Positions 1 through 5,215 of a stretch of 5,215 nucleotides of DNA are shown in pieces (within the stretch, counting starts at the first letter, position 1; every line of letters begins with the position of its first letter). Source of the DNA: Clostridia bacterium. GTDB taxonomy: Bacteria > Bacillota_A > Clostridia > Christensenellales > Aristaeellaceae. The stretch lies in assembly GCA_017938785.1 (NCBI GenBank), contig JAGBAU010000246.1, positions 1-5,215 of the forward strand, in the 5' to 3' direction. The notes beneath the pieces were generated by a model. It was not told where the DNA came from and ran no database searches. It saw only the letters and a list, made by a program, of their open reading frames with translations. Position numbers and translations under genes: made by a program.

Positions 1-324
1 CTGGGGGGAAACTTCGTCCAGGCAGGCGTTCAGCTGGGCCATCATGCCCTGGAAGGCTTCGTGGATGTTCACCACAACGCTGCGAATGCCCAGGTGCTCC
101 ACCAAGGCCCTGGATACATCGATATCAAACTGTTCACCGTTGGGCATCAATACGCCCACAACCCGGTCCTTGCCCAGCGCTTCCACACACAGGGCGGCCA
201 CGACGGAGCTGTCCTTGCCGCCGGAAATGCCCAGCACGGCATTGCAGCCCTTGCCGTTTGCTTCAAACCAGTCGCGAATCCATTCCACGATTTCGTTCTT
301 TACCTTCAGCGCGTCAAATACCAT
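1..324 (-). CDS. nadE: NAD+ synthetase, N-terminal part (cut by the window edge)
   Basis: This is the first 108 codons of an NAD+ synthetase, which adenylates nicotinic acid adenine dinucleotide with ATP and amidates it to NAD+ in the cytoplasm. The start is the ATG at 324-322, eight bases after a clear AGGAGG. The protein opens MVFDALKVKNEIVEWI and carries the ATP-pyrophosphatase P-loop LGISGGKDSS (residues 31-40), followed by GVLMPNGEQ (57-65), which matches the family's conserved GVxMPxGEQ segment. No glutaminase (nitrilase) domain precedes the P-loop, so it looks like the short form, which uses ammonia; glutamine-dependent enzymes have a long N-terminal extension. The C-terminal part lies beyond base 1. 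It starts 16 bp after the stop of the caspase-like gene and is probably cotranscribed with it. Family call is firm; the short-form call is an inference from the start position. Confidence 0.93.
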   Translation of the reverse strand, partial: MVFDALKVKNEIVEWIRDWFEANGKGCNAVLGISGGKDSSVVAALCVEALGKDRVVGVLMPNGEQFDIDVSRALVEHLGIRSVVVNIHEAFQGMMAQLNACLDEVSPQ

Positions 325-332
325 AATCGTTT

Positions 333-338
333 CCTCCT
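333..338 (-). promoter_or_regulatory. Ribosome binding site of nadE
   Basis: The minus strand reads AGGAGG here, with eight bases to the nadE ATG. It sits in the 16-bp gap between the caspase-like gene's stop and nadE, so nadE has its own strong site and need not depend on translational coupling. Confidence 0.85.
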
Positions 339-340
339 CA

Positions 341-2311
341 TCAGGGTTTTCTTTCAAACAGAATCAGGGGGTCGCCTTCGGGATAAACCTGTATGCTCTG
401 GCGATAATCCTCGCCGGTTAGATCGGATGCAATGTTCAGATACCAGTTTACGCGGCCGGTCATGTAGTCCTGTAGTTCGCCCAGGGTGATGCTGCCGTCG
501 TAATTGGCGTCGGCGCCCATGGTGCCCTGGACGCCGCGGTCGATGTCCCAGCCTGCGCCATCGCACAGGGCCCGGGCGAATACCGTGGCCATCGTGCCGG
601 CAGTGGCATGTTCGTTGAACGCGATGCGGAAGCTGTCCTCGTCCAGGCCTGCACTGGCGATCACCTTGTACTTGCTGCCCCGGATGCTTCCGGCAGAGAA
701 GGCATCGGTGAAGCCCTTCGCGAAGGCCAGACGTTCAGATGCTGCGCCGATTGCGCCGCCTGAACCGCAGCTGTCGATAAATACCACCACAGTGCCGGAG
801 ATGTGCCGCAGCTCCCGCTCCAGATCCCGGGCGGACAGGGTGGAGCCATCGGAGAGTTCCAGGAAGCTTATACCGCCGGAATAGGAGCCATGGCCGGTGA
901 TGTACAGCAGGGATATATCCTGCGCTGTGGCGCTGTTGAAGGTTTCGCGAATCTGTGCGATCAGCTCCGCACGGGAGAGATCCTTGCGTGTGCGCACGGA
1001 ATAGGCGGCGTCTTCGAATTCAACCGTGCCGAGCAGTGCAGCCAGGGCCTGGACGGAATTCTCCGATCCATCCCTCAACGCGTCCTCGGCGAAGGGGTAG
1101 TTTTCTTCGCCCACCAGCAGCGCACGATACTTGCGCACGGCGGGATGCACCAGGATGCGTATGCTGTCGGTGAAATTCCCATCCGCGCTGGATACGTGCA
1201 GCATGGTTTCGCCGCTTTGGAGGGCTTTCAGGATACCCTCTCGGGATACGCTGGCGATTTCGCGGTTTTCCACCCGGAAGCGCAGCCTTTGGTCGGATGC
1301 GTTTGCAGGCTGCAGCTGTACATGGATATCGGCGTCATCACCTGCATTGAGTACAATTTCTTCGCCGGTGATCTCCAATCCTTCCAAGGGAACGTGCTGC
1401 ACCAGAATTTTGCAGCTGGTTTCGCTGTCCATGCCATAGGCGGTGATGGTGGCTTCGCCGCTTTGCAGGCCCAGCACCACGCCGTTTTGCAGCGCGGCGG
1501 CGACGGATGGATTGTCCGATACCCAGAGCAGCGCTTCGCCGGCATCGCGGGAGAGGTCGATTTCATCCCCGGACGCCAGTGTAACCTCGGCGGAGTCGAA
1601 GACCGGGGCGGGAGCAGCGCTTTCCGGACGATGGATTTGCAGGGTGTAATAGCCGGTACCGCCTTCAGGTGCGGAGATACGAATGAAATACTGCTTTCCT
1701 GCGTCGGTTTCGAAACGCAGTTTGCATGCGCCCCCGGGCAGGTTTTCAAAGGCGGAGATCAGGTTTCCCCCGCTGTCAAACAGCAGGGCTTCCAGGCGCA
1801 GACGGGGATCCTCGCTTACGCAGGTCAGAAGCACGGGCGTATCTGCCTGGGCGTTAAAGGTATACCAGTGGGCGTCGTAGTCGTGGGCGATCATCTTGCC
1901 TGCGGCTTCATTTTCTGCGGCCTGCAGGGGTTCGGCAAAGCTGCGGCTCAGGGCTTGACGGGCAACTTCAATCACCGCGCTGCCGGAGCCATGCACGCGT
2001 ATGGTGTAATTCGCACCCGCCATCAGCCATGCGCTGCAAATTTCGCCCGTGCCCTCGCCGGAGGTGACGGTCTCGCCGTTTTCGAATACTTCCACGCGAC
2101 CCTGAACCTCGCCGCCGTCGGCGGAGAACAGGTAGATGGCATAATCGCTGTTGGCCTGGGGTACATACTGGAATTCAAAGTCCGCACGGTTCAAATCGGC
2201 GAAGAGCAGCGGATCGGTTCCGGACAGCGCAAACGCGCCGGCTCCGTAGGCCGACGCGAGCAGCAGTAGAACCAGCAGCGTAAACGCCGCCCTCGCGATC
2301 TTGTGCTTCAT
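341..2311 (-). CDS. Secreted caspase-like (peptidase C14-type) protein with PPC-like and Ig-like domains and an EF-hand loop
   Basis: A 656-residue exported protein. Residues 1-28 form a signal peptide: basic MKHKIAR, a hydrophobic core, and likely cleavage near AGAFA. Two beta-sandwich segments follow (about 33-116 and 134-227); the second resembles PPC domains (HWYTF near 148, GTGYYTLQI at 218-226). Two Ig-like, BIG2-type repeats lie at about 240-304 and 308-388, each ending in a glycine-rich turn (LQSGEATIT, LQSGETMLHV). The C-terminal half is a caspase-fold peptidase from about 394: the catalytic histidine is H474 in ITGHGS and the nucleophile C515 in FIDSCGSGG, so the dyad is intact. D513 before the cysteine resembles the DSC motif of metacaspases, which suggests, but does not prove, cleavage after basic residues. 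D601-E612 is a full 12-residue EF-hand loop (DANYDGSITLGE). The start is fixed by the signal peptide, although no Shine-Dalgarno is visible. Substrate is unknown; a clostripain-like (C11) assignment is less likely. Confidence 0.88.
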   Translation of the reverse strand: MKHKIARAAFTLLVLLLLASAYGAGAFALSGTDPLLFADLNRADFEFQYVPQANSDYAIYLFSADGGEVQGRVEVFENGETVTSGEGTGEICSAWLMAGANYTIRVHGSGSAVIEVARQALSRSFAEPLQAAENEAAGKMIAHDYDAHWYTFNAQADTPVLLTCVSEDPRLRLEALLFDSGGNLISAFENLPGGACKLRFETDAGKQYFIRISAPEGGTGYYTLQIHRPESAAPAPVFDSAEVTLASGDEIDLSRDAGEALLWVSDNPSVAAALQNGVVLGLQSGEATITAYGMDSETSCKILVQHVPLEGLEITGEEIVLNAGDDADIHVQLQPANASDQRLRFRVENREIASVSREGILKALQSGETMLHVSSADGNFTDSIRILVHPAVRKYRALLVGEENYPFAEDALRDGSENSVQALAALLGTVEFEDAAYSVRTRKDLSRAELIAQIRETFNSATAQDISLLYITGHGSYSGGISFLELSDGSTLSARDLERELRHISGTVVVFIDSCGSGGAIGAASERLAFAKGFTDAFSAGSIRGSKYKVIASAGLDEDSFRIAFNEHATAGTMATVFARALCDGAGWDIDRGVQGTMGADANYDGSITLGELQDYMTGRVNWYLNIASDLTGEDYRQSIQVYPEGDPLILFERKP

Positions 2312-2326
2312 GTTGGTGCTTTGGAT

Positions 2327-4093
2327 TTATTCTTTCGTCAGGTATTCAAGCTTTGCGTAGCCGCTGAATTCAGCGGTCTTGATGGCTACCCAGCCGTCGG
2401 CATCCGCTTCGCTGCACACGATCACCCTTCGTCCGTTGCCCAGCATGGTGACCACGGGGGATTGGGTGGTGGGGTTTTTGCGCATGTTCAGGCTGGAGGA
2501 TGCATCTCCCAGGCTGACCTTGGCGTAATATTCGCCGTCCTGCAGCGCGGGCAGCGGGGCCGGGGTGGGTGTGGGGGTAGGATCAGGCCGGGCTGCGCCG
2601 ATGCTCTCGGGCAGTTCCTCAATGGCTGCGAGCGCGGGGGTATCCCAGTCGATCTTTTCCAGATTCATGCCCGGATAGTAGAATTTCAGGATCTCCGTCC
2701 AGGTTTTGCCGTGGCTGCCGGCCATGGTCTGCGCGCCGCGCTGGCTCATGCCAACGCCGTGACCGTAGCGCCGCATTTCAATGGTGAAATCGAATACGTC
2801 GTCCTTCACGGAGACCACTTCGTAATCGCTGCCGTTCAGGGAAAGCCCCAGCTTATCCTTGATCTGGCTGTATACATCCAGGTCCACGGTGAAGCTGTCC
2901 GGAAGAAGCTGCCGTTCAAAGTCCGGGCGGAAGGGGCTTCCGCTCAGCATGCGGCGCAGGTAGTCGATGGCCTGCAGGGCCTGGTTCACATTCGGCTTTT
3001 CTGAAGCTGCGCCGGGCGCGCCTATATCATCTGTAGCGGGCAGATAGATGCGCTTCATGGCGCTGGCACTCAGGGTAAAGCGCAGGGTTTTACACATAAG
3101 GCTGCCTTCCGCTACGGGATTGACGGGCTCAACGGAGAGGATTTCTTCGAACCGGAGCTCCTGTTCATGGGTGCCCAGTTTTGCCGCCTCAGCTTCCAGC
3201 CCTTCCTGCAGCATGGTTTGAAGCACAGGCAGGTCCGTTGCGCCGGGGTTGAAGGTGGCGGATACCACCAGGCTGTTGGGGTTTTCCAGATCGTAGGGGT
3301 CCCGGGTGCGGGCGAGATAGCCGGCGTCGCCGGTGCCGCTCCATACATCCGTGGGAAGCGCCGTTTCGCCGCCGTTGCTGGCGGTGTAGTAACAGGTGGC
3401 AAAGCCATCGTTCCAGGTGCCGACCACGCCAACGGTCGCGCGCACGGCTTCCATTACATTGGCATATTCCGGATTGAAGCCCTTGAAGACCTGATCTGCG
3501 GTGGTGTCCACCAGATCGTAATCCCGATCCCCGGCACTCCACTTGCGCTGCATGGCGTAGGTGCGCGCGGCTACGGCCTGAGCCTTCAGGGCCTCGATGG
3601 GCCAGGAATCGCTCATTTCATAAGCCACCACGCCCTTCAGGTAATCCTCCATATTGATGGAAAGGATGGCCCGCAGGCCGCCGCCTTCCTCGGGGCATAC
3701 GGTTAGGTCGCCCTCGTAGAGGGTATTCCTGCCGGTTTCGGCGATGCGCATACCGTTTTCATCCGCGGAGGAAAACTGACGGGTCAGGGTGAGGGAGGGG
3801 CCCATATCGATGGTGAGTCCACCGGCGCTCAGCCATACGCGGCCACTGTCGGCGGAAAGCACAATCTCCATGCCCCGGTCGAAGCGCCAGCCCGCATCGT
3901 GTTCCACGGTATAAACGCCGTCCAGGGTGAGGGTCAGATTTTCGGGAGCGCCCAGGGATTTTAAGTAAACGCGCACAATGCCGTCGTCCTCGATGGCGCT
4001 GGGCAGGATTCTTTCTGCCGATGCACCCATGGGCAGGGCAAACAGCAGCGTGAGTAGGAGCGCAATCATGCCCGAAAGCTTCAATTTGTTCAT
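2327..4093 (-). CDS. Secreted SpoIID/LytB-domain protein with C-terminal SH3b domain
   Basis: A 588-residue exported protein of the SpoIID/LytB family, whose characterised member SpoIID is a lytic transglycosylase that cuts denuded peptidoglycan glycan strands during engulfment. Residues 1-26 are a signal peptide ending ASA-E. The SpoIID core begins near 144 with INMEDYLKGVVAYEMSDSWP and LKAQAVAARTYA; E159 in YEM aligns with the proposed catalytic glutamate. Further family landmarks are DTTADQVFKG (196-205), YYTASNGGETA (235-245) and GHGVGMSQRGAQ (444-455). About 200 residues separate the last two, which looks longer than usual and suggests an insertion (about 285-375). A Pro/Thr linker (503-515) leads to a bacterial SH3 domain (about 519-588, with LNMRKNPTTQSPVV), probably a wall-binding module. 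A strong AGGAGG precedes the ATG. The caspase-like gene follows after 15 bp. Because of the signal peptide and SH3 tail, I call it SpoIID/LytB-like rather than the sporulation protein SpoIID itself. Confidence 0.92.
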   Translation of the reverse strand: MNKLKLSGMIALLLTLLFALPMGASAERILPSAIEDDGIVRVYLKSLGAPENLTLTLDGVYTVEHDAGWRFDRGMEIVLSADSGRVWLSAGGLTIDMGPSLTLTRQFSSADENGMRIAETGRNTLYEGDLTVCPEEGGGLRAILSINMEDYLKGVVAYEMSDSWPIEALKAQAVAARTYAMQRKWSAGDRDYDLVDTTADQVFKGFNPEYANVMEAVRATVGVVGTWNDGFATCYYTASNGGETALPTDVWSGTGDAGYLARTRDPYDLENPNSLVVSATFNPGATDLPVLQTMLQEGLEAEAAKLGTHEQELRFEEILSVEPVNPVAEGSLMCKTLRFTLSASAMKRIYLPATDDIGAPGAASEKPNVNQALQAIDYLRRMLSGSPFRPDFERQLLPDSFTVDLDVYSQIKDKLGLSLNGSDYEVVSVKDDVFDFTIEMRRYGHGVGMSQRGAQTMAGSHGKTWTEILKFYYPGMNLEKIDWDTPALAAIEELPESIGAARPDPTPTPTPAPLPALQDGEYYAKVSLGDASSSLNMRKNPTTQSPVVTMLGNGRRVIVCSEADADGWVAIKTAEFSGYAKLEYLTKE

Positions 4094-4099
4094 GTTATA

Positions 4100-4105
4100 C
4101 CTCCT
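4100..4105 (-). promoter_or_regulatory. Ribosome binding site of the SpoIID/LytB-like gene
   Basis: AGGAGG on the minus strand, six bases before the ATG at 4093-4091. It confirms that start and marks this gene as the efficiently initiated head of the tight three-gene cluster. Confidence 0.85.
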
Positions 4106-4129
4106 GTGTCCGTTTGGACGGTGGAAATG

Positions 4130-4150
4130 TCCGCCATCATTATCGGCGGA
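4130..4150 (-). repeat. Inverted repeat around a GATAAT element upstream of the SpoIID/LytB-like gene
   Basis: TCCGCC (4130-4135) and GGCGGA (4145-4150) form a perfect 6-bp inverted repeat with a 9-base spacer. On the minus strand the spacer holds GATAAT (4139-4144), one mismatch from a sigma-A -10 box, but no good -35 box lies at the right distance. It could be a weak promoter with an operator, or an RNA hairpin in the leader between the permease and SpoIID-like genes. It lacks a T-tract and is not a convincing terminator. Confidence 0.35.
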
Positions 4151-4170
4151 AAGTCGCCCTTCAAACGTCC

Positions 4171-4188
4171 GCGGGAAAATTTTTCCGC
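4171..4188. repeat. 18-bp near-perfect palindrome just after the permease gene
   Basis: The sequence GCGGGAAAATTTTTCCGC pairs with itself at every position except 4175/4184 (G opposite T). It begins eight bases downstream of the permease stop codon. The absence of a loop and the A/T core make it look more like a protein-binding site than an intrinsic terminator. In the minus-strand RNA the odd pair becomes A-C, so the hairpin would be weak. Function is not known. Confidence 0.45.
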
Positions 4189-4196
4189 TGTAGGGA

Positions 4197-4952
4197 TCAG
4201 ACTATCTCCATGATCAGGGTGACCACCAGCAGCGCCAGCACGCCCAGCATGACGTAGCGGATGAACTTTGCGCCGCGCATCAGCGCCAGCCTGGAACCCA
4301 GCCAGCCGCCGGTGATGCTCAGGCACATGGCCGGAATGGCCAGGGCGAAGATCACCTGGCCCGCTGCGATGCGGGTGATCAGGGAAGAAATGTTGCTTGC
4401 CAGGTTGACCGGCTTGGAGGTGGCGGAAGCGGTCACCATGTCCATGCCCGTGAGGGCAGTGAACAGCAGGATCAGGAAGGTGCCGGTGCCCGGGCCGAAG
4501 AAGCCGTCGTAGGTGCCCACGATCAGGCCGGACAGCAGGCACAGAAAGAGGGTCTTGTTGGTGACCGGCTTGGGCTTGGCGTCCACATCCTTCTTCATGA
4601 GCACCAGAACGCCCACGATGGGGGTGGCGCAGATCATGAAGATGTGCATGAAGTGGGTGCTGAGCAGCATGGACAGCTGGGTGCCCAGCCATGCGCCCGG
4701 CAGTGCGCCCAGGGCTGCGATCAGCGCGGGCTTCCACAGGATCTTTCCGCCCTTGAAGTAGCGCACAACGGAGCTCAGGGTGCCGAAGCATGCCGAAAAT
4801 TTATTGCAGCCGGAGGCCATGCCGTAGTCCAGGCCTGCCAGGGTGTATGCGGGAAGGGAAATCAGTCCACCACCGCCGCTGATGGAATCCACCAATGCTG
4901 CAAGGAACACCATGGGAAGCACAATCAGGTAAGTGGTAATCGAAAGTTCCAT
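4197..4952 (-). CDS. TauE/SafE (TSUP) family membrane permease
   Basis: A 251-residue integral membrane protein of the TSUP family, whose members include proposed exporters or importers of sulfite, sulfoacetate and other organosulfur anions; the substrate here cannot be read from sequence. Almost the whole protein is hydrophobic, with about eight predicted helices and a polar central loop (MKKDVDAKPKPVTNK, 119-133). The family's two-fold repeat is visible: DSISGGGGLISLP (22-34) against GTYDGFFGPGTGTFL (146-160), ASGCNKFSACFGTLSS (46-61) against ASATSKPVNLASNISS (175-190), and GAWLG (86-90) against GGWLG (215-219). I chose the ATG at 4952 because it lies nine bases from GGAG; the ATG two codons upstream (4958) is only three bases from it. 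The gene has its own promoter and is complete. The SpoIID-like gene starts 103 bp downstream, so shared transcription is possible but unproven. No sulfur-metabolism gene is seen beside it. Confidence 0.9.
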   Translation of the reverse strand: MELSITTYLIVLPMVFLAALVDSISGGGGLISLPAYTLAGLDYGMASGCNKFSACFGTLSSVVRYFKGGKILWKPALIAALGALPGAWLGTQLSMLLSTHFMHIFMICATPIVGVLVLMKKDVDAKPKPVTNKTLFLCLLSGLIVGTYDGFFGPGTGTFLILLFTALTGMDMVTASATSKPVNLASNISSLITRIAAGQVIFALAIPAMCLSITGGWLGSRLALMRGAKFIRYVMLGVLALLVVTLIMEIV

Positions 4953-4961
4953 AATCATTCA

Positions 4962-4965
4962 CTCC
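4962..4965 (-). promoter_or_regulatory. Ribosome binding site that decides the permease start
   Basis: The minus strand reads TTGGAGTG. The GGAG core is nine bases from the ATG at 4952 and only three from the in-frame ATG at 4958, which favours the downstream start. The choice changes the protein by two residues. Confidence 0.6.
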
Positions 4966-4993
4966 AAAATATGTTTCTATATTACCAATTGAT

Positions 4994-5002
4994 ATTATAG
5001 CA
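4994..5002 (-). promoter_or_regulatory. Extended -10 promoter of the permease gene
   Basis: On the minus strand the sequence TGCTATAAT is a consensus extended -10 element (TGn followed by TATAAT at 4999-4994). No good -35 box is present at 16-18 bp, which is common for extended -10 promoters. Transcription would start near 4987, giving a leader of about 35 bases. The surrounding DNA is much more AT-rich than the genes. Confidence 0.7.
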
Positions 5003-5028
5003 CTTATATATGGGAATACCGTGTAAGA

Positions 5029-5041
5029 AAAACGACGTTTT
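5029..5041. repeat. 13-bp palindrome between divergent promoters
   Basis: AAAACGACGTTTT is a perfect inverted repeat with 6-bp arms around one central base. It lies about 30 bp upstream of the permease -10 box and about 75 bp upstream of the -35 box of the plus-strand promoter. The position would suit an activator or repressor of the permease gene, but a short A/T-flanked palindrome can also arise by chance in an AT-rich spacer. Confidence 0.35.
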
Positions 5042-5115
5042 GGCATCGATTGTGTTGAAAATCCGGCACGAAGGCAACCTTCCGGTTACAAGATTCGTCT
5101 GATAAGGGAATACGC

Positions 5116-5144
5116 TTGCACCAAAGCGCGAACAAAGATATAAT
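5116..5144 (+). promoter_or_regulatory. Sigma-A-type promoter of the right-edge gene
   Basis: TTGCAC (5116-5121) and a perfect TATAAT (5139-5144) are separated by 17 bp. The -35 box keeps only the TTG of the consensus, while the -10 box and spacing are ideal. The start of transcription would fall near 5151, leaving a leader of about 25 bases before the ATG at 5176. Confidence 0.7.
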
Positions 5145-5163
5145 GAGGGATATAAAGTGAACT

Positions 5164-5170
5164 GGAGGTG
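5164..5170 (+). promoter_or_regulatory. Ribosome binding site of the right-edge gene
   Basis: GGAGGTG lies five bases before the ATG at 5176. Together with the promoter just upstream it supports a real gene start despite the very short coding stretch visible. Confidence 0.75.
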
Positions 5171-5175
5171 TGCCC

Positions 5176-5215
5176 ATGAGCGCCAATGCATATGAAATTC
5201 TGGCCCTGGCGATGC
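5176..5215 (+). CDS. Start of an unidentified gene (cut by the window edge)
   Basis: Thirteen codons and one base are visible, reading MSANAYEILALAM. This is too little to name a family. The reading frame is supported by a strong ribosome binding site and a 17-bp-spaced promoter rather than by protein content. The residues after the start are mildly hydrophobic (ILALAM), which could be the beginning of a membrane segment, but this is a guess. The gene is divergent from the permease gene and separated from it by about 220 bp of AT-rich DNA, so the two might share regulation. Confidence 0.65.
   Translation, partial: MSANAYEILALAM

Noticed and set aside
803..2269. A 488-codon open frame on the plus strand, opposite the caspase-like gene.
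   Set aside because: It starts with GTG, shows no recognisable domain, and mirrors the GC-rich codon pattern of the minus-strand gene, whose signal peptide, ordered domains and catalytic motifs are clear.
2549..2587. GT-rich repeat-like tract on the plus strand.
   Set aside because: It is explained by the Pro/Thr-rich linker (PDPTPTPTPAP) of the SpoIID/LytB-like protein, a common spacer before wall-binding domains.
2303..3004. A 233-codon open frame on the plus strand, opposite the SpoIID/LytB-like gene.
   Set aside because: It lies wholly antisense to a gene with firm family motifs and has no recognisable domain.
4171..4188. Possible intrinsic terminator after the permease gene.
   Set aside because: The palindrome has no loop, its minus-strand RNA has an A-C mismatch, and no run of T follows it in the direction of transcription.
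4090..4791. A 233-codon minus-strand frame overlapping the permease gene.
   Set aside because: It is rich in His, Arg, Gly and Pro, typical of a shifted frame of GC-rich DNA, while the permease frame shows the TSUP repeat motifs and helices.
5076..5087. AACC-TTCC-GGTT small hairpin in the divergent spacer.
   Set aside because: A 4-bp stem with no extension is expected by chance and lies outside both promoters.

Overview
The window is GC-rich, densely coded bacterial DNA with strong AGGAGG-type ribosome binding sites. A secreted SpoIID/LytB protein with an SH3b tail and a secreted protein with Ig-like (BIG2-type) repeats point to a Gram-positive, Clostridia-like Firmicute. This lineage call is an inference; no rRNA or other marker gene is present.

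Layout, right to left along the minus strand: a TauE/SafE (TSUP) permease (4197-4952), a 103-bp gap with several short inverted repeats, a secreted SpoIID/LytB-SH3b protein (2327-4093), a secreted caspase-like (C14-type) cysteine peptidase with PPC-like and Ig-like domains and an EF-hand loop (341-2311), and the N-terminal part of NAD+ synthetase nadE, which runs off the left edge (324 to 1). The last three genes are 15 and 16 bp apart and form a probable operon. The permease lies upstream in the same direction and could be its first gene or a separate unit.

At the right edge a gene on the plus strand begins at 5176 and is cut after 13 codons. It is divergent from the permease gene. The AT-rich spacer between them (4953-5175) holds one promoter for each direction and a 13-bp palindrome. 

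The two exported proteins probably act at the cell surface: one on peptidoglycan glycan strands, the other as a protease or protease-like protein. NadE and the permease serve the cytoplasm and the membrane. The most interesting element is the pairing of the SpoIID/LytB-like protein with a secreted, possibly Ca2+-dependent caspase-like protein, directly upstream of nadE. No RNA genes, mobile elements, CRISPR arrays or convincing terminators were seen.
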